Made by a program: the position numbers and the translations under genes. The notes beneath the pieces are model-generated. The model did no database searches. It was not told where the DNA came from and worked only from the letters and a program-made list of their open reading frames with translations. From JACVRW01 sp963812415 (GTDB taxonomy: Bacteria; Actinomycetota; Thermoleophilia; Solirubrobacterales; Thermoleophilaceae), in NCBI GenBank assembly GCA_963812415.1, contig CAWEVH010000024.1:1-64000 (forward strand): 64,000 nucleotides of DNA. The letters run 5' to 3'. Shown piece by piece: positions 9,944 to 17,322 of this stretch (the first letter of the stretch is position 1; each line of letters begins with the position of its first letter).

Positions 9944-10435
9944 GTGAGCGGTCCGCGACAGCTGCTCGTCTACGAGTTCGGCCCCGACGCCGAGTACGAG
10001 GGCCGGCTCCTGGGCGCGCTCGAGCGCATCGAGGGCGAGGCGGCGGCGCGCGTGCTCGACGGCCTGTTCGTGGGCGTCGACGCCGACACGGGCGCGCTCG
10101 AGGCGATCGACCTCCGCTCCGGCGGGCCCTCGCAAGCCGTCGCGCGCCTGCTCACCTTCAGGCTCGACCCGAGCGCCCGCCGGCGGGCCACGGAGCGGGC
10201 GCTCGGCGACTCGGGCTCCGTCCCCGCCGCGACGCTGCGCGAGCTCGGGGACATGCTCGAGCCCGGGGGCGCCCTCGTGGCCCTGCTCGTCGAACGGGTC
10301 GACAGCGAGGAGCTGGACGAGGCCGTGACCCGCAGCGGCGGCTGGACCTTGGGCGCGGAGAGCGTCGAGGCCACCGGCCTGGCGGAGCTGAAGTCCGAGC
10401 TCGCGACGCTGCTCAGTAGCCGACGCCGGTCTTGA
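9944..10435 (+). CDS. DUF6325-like protein
   Basis: Protein of 163 residues starting with GTG. RVLDGLFVGVDADTG parallels RVLDALFVVKNADGT in the product of 9181, and both end in a strand-helix pattern after a segment of hydrophobic residues (GALVALLVERVDSEELDEAV), so the two are probably paralogues. The middle has a longer charged helix (DPSARRRATERALGD). No catalytic motif is visible. It closes the DUF6325-SHOCT-DUF6325-like operon; the next gene is convergent, with 48 bases between the stops. Confidence 0.6.
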   Translation: MSGPRQLLVYEFGPDAEYEGRLLGALERIEGEAAARVLDGLFVGVDADTGALEAIDLRSGGPSQAVARLLTFRLDPSARRRATERALGDSGSVPAATLRELGDMLEPGGALVALLVERVDSEELDEAVTRSGGWTLGAESVEATGLAELKSELATLLSSRRRS

Positions 10436-10483
10436 CGCGCCGGCGGGGGGCCTCCGCGAGCAAATCGCCCATTCGCGGCCGTT

Positions 10484-11161
10484 TCAGGTGAGCAGGCGCG
10501 CCGTCCCCTTGACGACGAGGTAGCCGCCGAGAACGAGCGAGCCCGACACGAGGACGGCGTGCTCGTGGCGACGGACCCAGGCAGTCGCCTCGTCGAGATA
10601 AGCGCGGGCCGCACCGGGGCGCACCACCGCCAGCACGAGCGACGCGAGGGGGACCAGGAACCAGAGGGCGTCGTAGATCGCGACCTGCAGGGCGGCGTCC
10701 ACGGGGGCAGGCCGTTCGGAGGCGATCGCGTTGAGCGCCGCCAGGTAGATGAGCCCGGGTAGATGCGTGCCTATCCCGGCGGCGACGACGTTGCGGGCGG
10801 AGGGGTTGCGCAGGTCCCGGCCGAACCGCGAGCCCGCGGCTGTTGCCGACGGGCTCGGGCTGCGCCGACGCGTGGGTTGAACCCAGCCCCGTTGCAGACC
10901 GGCCGCGAACCCGAGCGCCGCCGCACCGAAGGCGACGTCGAGCACGGCCGTGAACGTCGACCCCCCGACAGCCACGTTGGCACCGTGAAAGACCCCGACC
11001 ACTAGCAGCCCGATCGCCCAGCTCGAGGCAAAGCCTGCGGCGGTGAACAAGAGCAGCAGCCGCTGGGGCTTGGGCGTTTCGAGCAACACCAGGACCGCCG
11101 CTTGGCTCGTCCCGGGCCGTAGGCCGCTGAACAACCCCAGGACCAGCGCCTCGAGATTCAT
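10484..11161 (-). CDS. GAP-family (Sap-like) integral membrane protein
   Basis: About 225 residues with six probable membrane helices. The N-terminal LVLGLFSGLRPGTSQAAVLVLL and the later LGFAAGLQRGW, followed by a cytoplasmic basic loop and then the four C-terminal helices, match the GAP/Sap family, named after the mycobacterial protein that addresses sulfolipid-1 to the surface. The ATG at 11161 was preferred because the upstream in-frame extension has no membrane character. The role here is unknown; transport of a glycolipid or peptidolipid is the family-based guess. No obvious partner gene is next to it. Confidence 0.65.
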   Translation of the reverse strand: MNLEALVLGLFSGLRPGTSQAAVLVLLETPKPQRLLLLFTAAGFASSWAIGLLVVGVFHGANVAVGGSTFTAVLDVAFGAAALGFAAGLQRGWVQPTRRRSPSPSATAAGSRFGRDLRNPSARNVVAAGIGTHLPGLIYLAALNAIASERPAPVDAALQVAIYDALWFLVPLASLVLAVVRPGAARAYLDEATAWVRRHEHAVLVSGSLVLGGYLVVKGTARLLT

Positions 11162-11536
11162 CGCACGCGGCTCGGCGAGCGGCGGCACCGGTCGTCGATG
11201 AACTGGTCGTTGCGACTCATGGCGCAGCGGAGCGTCGACCAGTCACCCACCAAACCCGCGCAGCCCGGCGCGGGTCGGCATATGAGGCGCTGCGGCCGTG
11301 GCAGACCCGCCCTTCGGGTTCCACGTGCACTCGATGCCGGGCGCAAGCGCAAAGTCCGGATGCCAGGAGCCCCGCGATGACGCAAGTGTCCTAGACGGCG
11401 AGGCCGAGCGAGCAATACCGCTCGGCACCTCCGGCGATTCCCAGTTCCGTATTCGCCTGGCCCGGGCGCGCCATAGGCCGAGTGACCAGCAGCGGCTACC
11501 CAATCATGGCCGTGTCAGGCGCCCGCTGTTGCTCAC
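11162..11536. other. 375-base gap without a convincing gene
   Basis: Lies between the start of the GAP-family gene and the end of the glutamate decarboxylase gene, both on the minus strand. Open frames exist on both strands, but none has a recognisable domain, a ribosome-binding site or the codon pattern of the neighbours. No tRNA or strong terminator hairpin was seen. Confidence 0.5.
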
Positions 11537-12904
11537 TCAGTGCGTGACGCTGGTCTTCACCATCTGGCGCTCCGACTCGCTCACACGCCCCTTCTTCTCG
11601 AGCGTCTCGATTGCGCCGGCGATGTCGGAGTGCAGGGTGTCGACAAGGGACCGACTCAGGGTGAGCTTGACCAGGGCACGCATCATCTTCACATCCTGGG
11701 CGTTAGGCGGCATCGTGTAGGCGGGAACCATCCAGCCGCGCTCGGCGGCCAGCTGGAAGGCAATGTCGAACTCGTCGTAGGGATGCTCCTCGGCGAGGTT
11801 GAAGGCAACGAGGGGCAATCTCTCGTCATCTGCACCGATGATCTCGAACTTGCCGATGCCCGCGATGTCCCTGGCCAGGGACTGCGCGTTGTCCCGCATG
11901 ATCTCCATGACCCTGCGATAGCCAGCCTTACCGAAGCGAACGAAGTTGTAGTACTGCGCCAAGACCATCGCGGAGCCGGTCGAGAAGTTGAGCGTGAACG
12001 TCGCATCGGTCTTACCGAGGTAGTTCTCATAGAAGACCAGATCTTCGGCGAGGTCTGACTTCTCCCGAAAGATCAGCCACCCGATTCCCGGATAGACGAG
12101 GCCGAACTTGTGGCCGGACACGTTGATTGAGCGCACTTGGTCGAGGCGGAAATCCCATTCTGTGTGTGGGTAGAGGAAGGGCCACACGAAGGCGCCGCTC
12201 GCGCCGTCGATGTGAAGCGGCACATCGATGCCCTTCTTGTCCTTCAGCTCGACAAGAAAGTCGTTGATGCCCACCACGTCGTCGGCGTGGCCGGTGAATG
12301 TGGTGCCGACCACGGCAGCGACGCCGATCGTGTTCTCGTCGACGTGCGGCTCGATGTCATCCGGGCCGATCGTGTACTTCCCGGGCTGCAGCGGCACGAT
12401 CCGGGGCTCCACGTCGAAGTAGCGGCAGAACTTCTCCCAGACAACGTGGACGTCGCCGCCGAAGACCAGATTGGGGGAGTCGCTGGGCTTGCCGGCCCCC
12501 TCGCGGCGCTCGCGCCACTTCCATTTCAGCGACAGGGCGCCGAGCATGATCGCCTCGGAGGAGCCCTGCGTGCTCGTGCCCGTGGTCTCGCCCGGCGCAT
12601 GGAAGAGCTCGGCCAGCATCCGGATGCACCGCTGCTGGATCTCGAAAGTCCGCGGATACTCGGCGTGGTCGATGAAGTTGCGATGGAGGTTGGCGTCGAT
12701 CACCCTCCGCGCCTCGGGCTCCATCCAGGTGGTTACGAACGTGGCGAGGTTCCGCTCCGGGATCCCCTCCACCGCGAGCTCCTGGCTGACCAGGCGCATT
12801 GCCGCGGTCGGCGTCATCGGATCGTCCGGGATCGCCGCGTCGGGGGCGTCTTCCACGAGCCACGTGCCGGTCGCCATCGCCTCGATGAAGTCGGGAGTGC
12901 TCAA
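11537..12904 (-). CDS. gadB: Glutamate decarboxylase
   Basis: PLP-dependent decarboxylase making 4-aminobutyrate and CO2 from glutamate, a reaction that consumes a proton and is linked to acid tolerance. The 455 residues follow the bacterial/plant GAD pattern from the start (PMTPTAAMRLVSQELAVEG, NFIDHAEYPRT, TGTSTQGSSEAIMLG), with the PLP lysine in INVSGHKFGLVYPG and the preceding HIDGASGAFVWPFL aspartate that pairs with the pyridine nitrogen. The start is TTG at 12904 behind a strong GGAGGAGGA ribosome-binding site, unlike the leaderless genes around it. No glutamate/GABA antiporter is visible nearby. The GAP-family gene downstream is on the same strand but 375 bases away. Confidence 0.95.
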   Translation of the reverse strand: MSTPDFIEAMATGTWLVEDAPDAAIPDDPMTPTAAMRLVSQELAVEGIPERNLATFVTTWMEPEARRVIDANLHRNFIDHAEYPRTFEIQQRCIRMLAELFHAPGETTGTSTQGSSEAIMLGALSLKWKWRERREGAGKPSDSPNLVFGGDVHVVWEKFCRYFDVEPRIVPLQPGKYTIGPDDIEPHVDENTIGVAAVVGTTFTGHADDVVGINDFLVELKDKKGIDVPLHIDGASGAFVWPFLYPHTEWDFRLDQVRSINVSGHKFGLVYPGIGWLIFREKSDLAEDLVFYENYLGKTDATFTLNFSTGSAMVLAQYYNFVRFGKAGYRRVMEIMRDNAQSLARDIAGIGKFEIIGADDERLPLVAFNLAEEHPYDEFDIAFQLAAERGWMVPAYTMPPNAQDVKMMRALVKLTLSRSLVDTLHSDIAGAIETLEKKGRVSESERQMVKTSVTH

Positions 12905-12984
12905 CTTGTCCTCCTCCTTCGCCCTAGGGGCGATCCGTTGTCCCTTGACCCTGCGTCAGATCAAATCACGCCCTACCAAATGGA

Positions 12985-13330
12985 TAGAGCACGGCAGCCG
13001 AAGAGCCGATGAGGCCGCACCGACGGCCAGTGCCGCTCCTGGCGGGAAGGTCATCGCATGGCGTTCGGTGGGTGGGATCCGGCTGGAGCGCCTCGTCGCC
13101 GAGTTCGCGCAGGGCGTGTGGTGAGCGCGGCGGATGAGCTGGCGGGCGATCGTCAGCGCGGCCTGGTGATCGGGGGAGCGCTCGCGCCAGGCGCACTCGG
13201 GCCGCCTCGAAGAGCCGCCCAGCGCAACACGGGCGGCCCCCGGCGGGAGAACTTGCCGGGGACGCGCGACTGATCGGACTGGGAGACGGTGACGTCGTGC
13301 CCGGCAAAGCGCACGGCTGACGCGAGGGGA
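12985..13330 (-). pseudogene. IS110-family transposase C-terminal remnant
   Basis: Reading the minus strand and switching frame twice gives AVRFAGHDVTVSQSDQSR, PGKFSRRGPPVLRWAL, SPDHQAALTIARQLIRRAHH and LRELGDEAL, the order and wording of the C-terminal (Transposase_20) part of IS110/IS116/IS902 transposases. The N-terminal DEDD catalytic domain is absent and no intact end of the element is recognisable. It is therefore a broken fragment of an old insertion between gadB and the AI-2E gene. It contains no complete frame, and it ends about 30 bases before palindrome copy 2. Confidence 0.6.
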
Positions 13331-13356
13331 GAAGACGGGGCGGGCCACAGGCCCAC

Positions 13357-13375
13357 ATCACCCGCGTCGGGTGAT
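13357..13375. promoter_or_regulatory. Palindrome copy 2 (ATCACCCG-CGT-CGGGTGAT)
   Basis: Perfect 8-bp arms around a 3-base spacer, centred exactly 43 bases before the GTG start of the AI-2E gene. This is the same distance as copy 1 to its gene. For a leaderless transcript the site would lie at -43, next to or over the -35 position, as expected for an activator. Confidence 0.6.
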
Positions 13376-13396
13376 GCTCCGTCCGGAGCGCGTGCA

Positions 13397-13402
13397 TACG
13401 CT
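13397..13402 (+). promoter_or_regulatory. Putative -10 box of the AI-2E gene
   Basis: TACGCT ends 6 bases before the GTG at 13409. Confidence 0.35.
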
Positions 13403-13408
13403 CGCGTC

Positions 13409-14584
13409 GTGATCTGGCGTCGCGATCCGGGTCGGCAGCGCCGCGGCGGGCCGAGGCCGGACGAGCCGATCGAGGTCGACGTCAGGGGTCTCAGCGGCGT
13501 CTTCGCCGCGCCGACCTGGCTGAGGGACGTCGGGATCACCTCCTGGCTGCTCGTGGGGGCGACGCTGCTGATCGCGGGCACCGTGTGGCTGCTGTCGCTG
13601 ACGCACACGATCGTGATGCCGCTGATCACCGCCGGAATCGTCGCCGCGGTGGCCTCTCCACTGGTGAGCTGGCTGGCGCACCACCGGATCCCCCGCGGCG
13701 CCGGCGCCGGCCTCCTGATGCTCGCGATCATCGCCGTCGTGATCGCGATGGTCGTGATCATCTTCGCGGGCATCGGCAGCCAGACATCCGACATCAGCGG
13801 CCACCTCAAGGACGCGGCGAACACGATCCAGGGTTGGCTTCAGGACCTGGGCGTCGACCAGGGCAAGGCCGAGGCCGCGAACAAGGACGCCAGCGACTCG
13901 CTCAGCAGCATCCTGCCGACGCTGCTGCACGGCGTGGCGAACGGCATCGTGAGTCTCTCCTCGCTCGTCTTCTTCCTGTCGCTCACCGCGCTCAGCCTGT
14001 TCTTCCTGCTCAAGGACGGCCCGCAGATCCGCGCCTGGTCGGAGCGGCACTGGGGCGTGCCCGAGCCGGTGGCGCACGTGGTCAGCGAGCGCACGCTGGG
14101 CGCGCTGCGCGGCTACTTCCTCGGCGTTACGGCGGTCGCCGGCTTCAACGCGCTCGTCGTGGGGATCGGAGCCTTCGTGCTCGGCGTGCCGCTGGCGGGC
14201 ACGATCGCGATCGTGACGTTCGTCGGCGCCTACATCCCCTACCTGGGCGCGTGGTCGGCCGGAGCCTTCAGCGTGGTGATCGCGCTCGGCGGCGCCGGCA
14301 CGGACGCCGCCATCGGCATGATCGTGCTGCAACTGCTGGCCAACGGGATCCTGCAGCAGCTGATCCAGCCGATTGCCTACGGGGCGGCGCTCGGCATCCA
14401 CCCGCTGGCGGTGCTCGTGGTCACGATCGGTGGCGGCGCCCTGTTCGGCGCGGTGGGACTCATCCTCGCCGCTCCGGTCACGTCCGCCGTCGTGCGCATC
14501 AGCGCGGACCTGGCCAAGGCGAGGGCCAAGGAGGCGTCCGAGGAGGTCCCCTCACCCGGCGGCCCGGCGCCGAGCCCAACGTGA
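13409..14584 (+). CDS. AI-2E family transporter (YdiK/TqsA/PerM type)
   Basis: Integral membrane protein of about 391 residues with roughly eight helices: a first block WLLVGATLLIAGTVWLLSL to AVASPLVSWLAHHRIP, a long soluble central helix region (QTSDISGHLKDAANTIQGW), then LFFLLKDGP and the C-terminal helices, with the family signature FVGAYIPYLGAW and NGILQQLIQPIAYG. The family includes exporters of autoinducer-2, Na+/H+ antiporters and proteins of unknown substrate, so the name does not prove quorum-sensing transport. GTG 13409 was chosen because TACGCT lies 6 bases ahead and the upstream frame has no family similarity. The stop overlaps the next GTG start by four bases (GTGA), so the two are translationally coupled. 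Confidence 0.85.
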   Translation: MIWRRDPGRQRRGGPRPDEPIEVDVRGLSGVFAAPTWLRDVGITSWLLVGATLLIAGTVWLLSLTHTIVMPLITAGIVAAVASPLVSWLAHHRIPRGAGAGLLMLAIIAVVIAMVVIIFAGIGSQTSDISGHLKDAANTIQGWLQDLGVDQGKAEAANKDASDSLSSILPTLLHGVANGIVSLSSLVFFLSLTALSLFFLLKDGPQIRAWSERHWGVPEPVAHVVSERTLGALRGYFLGVTAVAGFNALVVGIGAFVLGVPLAGTIAIVTFVGAYIPYLGAWSAGAFSVVIALGGAGTDAAIGMIVLQLLANGILQQLIQPIAYGAALGIHPLAVLVVTIGGGALFGAVGLILAAPVTSAVVRISADLAKARAKEASEEVPSPGGPAPSPT

Positions 14585-16641
14585 CCGGCTCACCCGCGGC
14601 GTACGGCCAGGGGCTCGGCTGGGAGCCGGCGAAGCCGCGGCTGAGGCCACTTCGGCTGCTGATCTCGTGGATCGTCGCGGCGGCGGCGGTGTTCGTCGCA
14701 TCGGTCGTGGTACCCGGCTTCGACCTCGACAGCCCGGGCGCCGCGTTCGTCGTGGCCGCGCTCGTTGCGGTATTCAACGCCGTGCTGCCGCCGCTGATCG
14801 CGGCGCTCCGGCTCCCCTTCACCCTCGCGCTCGGCTTCGTGCTCGTGCTGCTCGTGGACGCGCTGGCGCTCGTGCTGGCGGACGACCTGGTGCCGAGCTT
14901 CGGACAGGTGGAGTCATTCGGCATCGCGCTGCTCGCCGCGCTCGTGATCGCCGCGGCGTCGATCGTCCTCCAGGTGATCATCGGGACCAACGACGACGAC
15001 GAGAGCACGCTCCGGATCGTGCGGCGCGTGGCCAGGCGCCAGGGGATCGTCGACGAAAGCAAGGCGCCGGGGATCATCTTCCTCGAGATCGACGGCCTCG
15101 CCCTGCCCGTGCTGCGGCGAGCGATGCAGAGCGGGAGCGCCCCCACGATGGCGCGCTGGATGGCCGAGAGCGACTACCGCCTGAGCGAGTGGGAGACCGA
15201 CCTCTCCTCCCAGACGGGCGCGAGCCAGGCCGGCATCCTGCTCGGCTCCAACGAGGACATCCCGGCCTTCCGCTGGGTCGAGAAGGAGAGCGCGACCATG
15301 ATGGTCTGCTCCTCGCCGGAGCACTGCGCGGAGATCGAGCGGCGCCACTCGAGCGGCGACGGGCTGCTGGCGGTCGGCGGCGCCAGCCGCGGCAACCTGC
15401 TCTCCGGCGACGCGGAGGAGACGATCCTGACCGTCAGCCGGATGGAGGCGGAGAAGGGGGCGAACCCCGGCTACCGGGCGTTCTTCGCGGACGGCGTGAA
15501 CGTGACCCAGGCGCTCGTCCTGTTCTTCTGGGAGGTGCTGCTCGAGTGGACGGCCGCCGCGCGCGCGAAGCGCCGCGACGTCCAGCCGCGCGGCCATCGC
15601 GGCGGCGGCTACCCGTTCCTGCGCGGCGCGCTCTGTGTGATCGTCCGAAACGCGATCGTGCACGGGGTCCTGACGGACATGATGCGCGGCCGGCCGGCGG
15701 TCTACGCGACCTTCTCGAGCTACGACGAGGTGGCCCACCACTCGGGGCTCGAGCGGGCGGACACGCTCGAGGCGCTCCGCAAGCTCGACCAGCAGTTCGG
15801 CCGCATCGAGCGCGCCCGCCAGTACGCCCCGCGGCCCTACGAGATCGTCGTGCTCTCCGATCACGGGCAGACCCAGGGCGCGACCTTCAAGCAGCGCAAC
15901 GGCTACGGGCTCGACGAGCTCGTGGAGCGATCGCTCACCGACGCCACGGTCGCCGCCTACAGCGGCGGCGACGAGCAGCAGGCGATGGTCGGCCACGCCG
16001 TGAACGAGGCGACCGGCCAGAAGCCGCGGAAGCCTGCCAAGAACGACGTGTCCGGCCGTGAGGCGGTGGTGCTCGGATCGGGGAACCTCGGCCTGATCTA
16101 CCTGATGGGCGAGCCGCGCCGGCTGACGCTCGAGGAGATCGACGAGCGCCACCCGAAGCTGATCCCGGCGCTGCGCGAGCACCCGCACGTCGGCTGGCTC
16201 CTGGTGCGCTCGGCGCGGCGCGGGCCGCTCGCGCTCGGCCCGGCGGGGACGCGCGAGCTCGCGAGCGGCGCGGTCGAGGGCGAGGATCCGCTCGCGCCCT
16301 TCTCCGCCGGCGCCGCGCGCCACCTGCTCCGCAGCGACGGCTTCGCGCACGTGGCGGACATCATGGTGGGCAGCTTCTACGACCCCGAGCTGGAGGAGGG
16401 CTGCGCGTTCGAGGAGCTGATCTCGTTCCACGGCGGGATCGGCGGGCCGCAGACGCGGGCGTTCATCCTGCACCCCTCGCGGCTGGCGCTGCCCGCCGAG
16501 CCGCTCGTGGGCGCGGCCGCCGTCCACGAGCTCCTCAAGGGCTGGCGGCGGAGCCTTGCGAACGGTCCGGGTCTTCCGGCGCCAGCAGCATCAGCGAGCC
16601 CACCAGGAAGCACAGCGCCCCGAGCGCGGTCGTCCAGTTAG
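14581..16641 (+). CDS. Phage_holin_4_2-type membrane domain fused to an alkaline-phosphatase-like phosphodiesterase
   Basis: Protein of about 686 residues. Residues 20-125 carry four hydrophobic helices (LLISWIVAAAAVFVASVV, FVVAALVAVFNAVLPPL, LALGFVLVLLVDALALVLA, LLAALVIAAASIVLQVI), the pattern of the superfamily IV holin-like/mycobacterial 4TM domain. After about residue 155 comes an alkaline-phosphatase-fold domain: GIIFLEIDGLALPVLRRA at its first strand (metal-binding Asp), SSQTGASQAGILLGSN (nucleophile region), YDEVAHHSG and IVVLSDHGQTQG with metal-ligand Asp-His, and ISFHGGIGGPQTRAFIL (distal His). It probably hydrolyses a phospho-ester at the membrane face. Despite the domain name there is no other sign of a prophage. 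It overlaps the convergent gene by 107 bases. Confidence 0.8.
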   Translation: MTGSPAAYGQGLGWEPAKPRLRPLRLLISWIVAAAAVFVASVVVPGFDLDSPGAAFVVAALVAVFNAVLPPLIAALRLPFTLALGFVLVLLVDALALVLADDLVPSFGQVESFGIALLAALVIAAASIVLQVIIGTNDDDESTLRIVRRVARRQGIVDESKAPGIIFLEIDGLALPVLRRAMQSGSAPTMARWMAESDYRLSEWETDLSSQTGASQAGILLGSNEDIPAFRWVEKESATMMVCSSPEHCAEIERRHSSGDGLLAVGGASRGNLLSGDAEETILTVSRMEAEKGANPGYRAFFADGVNVTQALVLFFWEVLLEWTAAARAKRRDVQPRGHRGGGYPFLRGALCVIVRNAIVHGVLTDMMRGRPAVYATFSSYDEVAHHSGLERADTLEALRKLDQQFGRIERARQYAPRPYEIVVLSDHGQTQGATFKQRNGYGLDELVERSLTDATVAAYSGGDEQQAMVGHAVNEATGQKPRKPAKNDVSGREAVVLGSGNLGLIYLMGEPRRLTLEEIDERHPKLIPALREHPHVGWLLVRSARRGPLALGPAGTRELASGAVEGEDPLAPFSAGAARHLLRSDGFAHVADIMVGSFYDPELEEGCAFEELISFHGGIGGPQTRAFILHPSRLALPAEPLVGAAAVHELLKGWRRSLANGPGLPAPAASASPPGSTAPRARSSS

Positions 16642-17209
16642 CGGCGGCGAGATCGAGGATCGAGCCGGTGGACGGCACGACGAAGGACGCCACCGCCGAC
16701 ACACCGAAGAGCACGCACCCGAGCAGGTTGATGGCGGCCATCGTCCAGTCCCGGTCGCGCGTGGCCGGCCGAAGACGCCCGCCGCTCGCCACCTGGTAGG
16801 CGAGCACCCCGGACACGAGGAAGCACGCCGAGCCGAACACGTCCGGAGCCCACACGAGCTTGTTGGTCTGCTCGCTCGAGAGGCCGTCCAGCATCGCCGT
16901 GAAGGTGCTGACGTTGAAGAAGAGCGTGCCGAGGAACTGCACGGCCGCGCTCCACCACGACGGGTCGGACGCCCAGCGCCCCAGTCGCACCGTCCCCTCG
17001 CGCGCCTCGAGGAAGGCGGCGAAGGTGAAGAAGATCGAGCCGGCGAAGAACACCGCCGCATCCGCCCCCGGGCCCACGAGCTGCGCGAAGCCCGGGAACG
17101 GGCCCACCAGGAAGCACGTCGATCCGATGGCGAAGCCGATCGCGATCGAGCGGTCCCAGAGCGCGCGCGTCTCGGGCCGGGGAGCAAAGGCCAGTGCGTG
17201 ACCGATCAC
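16535..17209 (-). CDS. YrhK-like membrane protein
   Basis: About 224 residues with six to seven helices in two similar halves: WDRSIAIGFAIGSTCFLVGP with GADAAVFFAGSIFFTFAAFLE, then FGSACFLVSGVLAYQVASG and ALGALCFLVGSLMLLAPE. The GS.CFLVG motif recurs three times, as in proteins with the YrhK domain. GTG 17209 is proposed; the frame is open to 17257, but the extra residues are basic and run into the palindrome. Function unknown. It is convergent with the holin/phosphodiesterase gene and divergent from the glucoamylase, with palindrome copy 3 between them, centred 47 bases from this start. Confidence 0.65.
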   Translation of the reverse strand: MIGHALAFAPRPETRALWDRSIAIGFAIGSTCFLVGPFPGFAQLVGPGADAAVFFAGSIFFTFAAFLEAREGTVRLGRWASDPSWWSAAVQFLGTLFFNVSTFTAMLDGLSSEQTNKLVWAPDVFGSACFLVSGVLAYQVASGGRLRPATRDRDWTMAAINLLGCVLFGVSAVASFVVPSTGSILDLAAANWTTALGALCFLVGSLMLLAPEDPDRSQGSAASP

Positions 17210-17246
17210 CTCGACGCGAAGCAGACCAGGACGCGTTCGGCTCCGA

Positions 17247-17265
17247 ATCACCCGCACCGGGTGAT
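17247..17265. promoter_or_regulatory. Palindrome copy 3 (ATCACCCG-CAC-CGGGTGAT)
   Basis: Perfect 8-bp arms, differing from copy 2 only in the 3-base spacer. It lies in the divergent space between the YrhK-like gene (centre 47 bases from its proposed GTG) and the glucoamylase gene (25 bases from GTG 17281, 67 from ATG 17323), so it could control either or both. Confidence 0.6.
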
Positions 17266-17322
17266 GTCGCGCCAGGGGGAGTGAGCGAGCATCGACCCCG
17301 CCGACGCCGTGGAACCGCAGCC

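Noticed and set aside
14581..15000. Prophage, suggested by the holin-type domain
   Set aside because: No other phage gene, attachment site or lysis gene is near; the domain is part of a chromosomal phosphodiesterase fusion.
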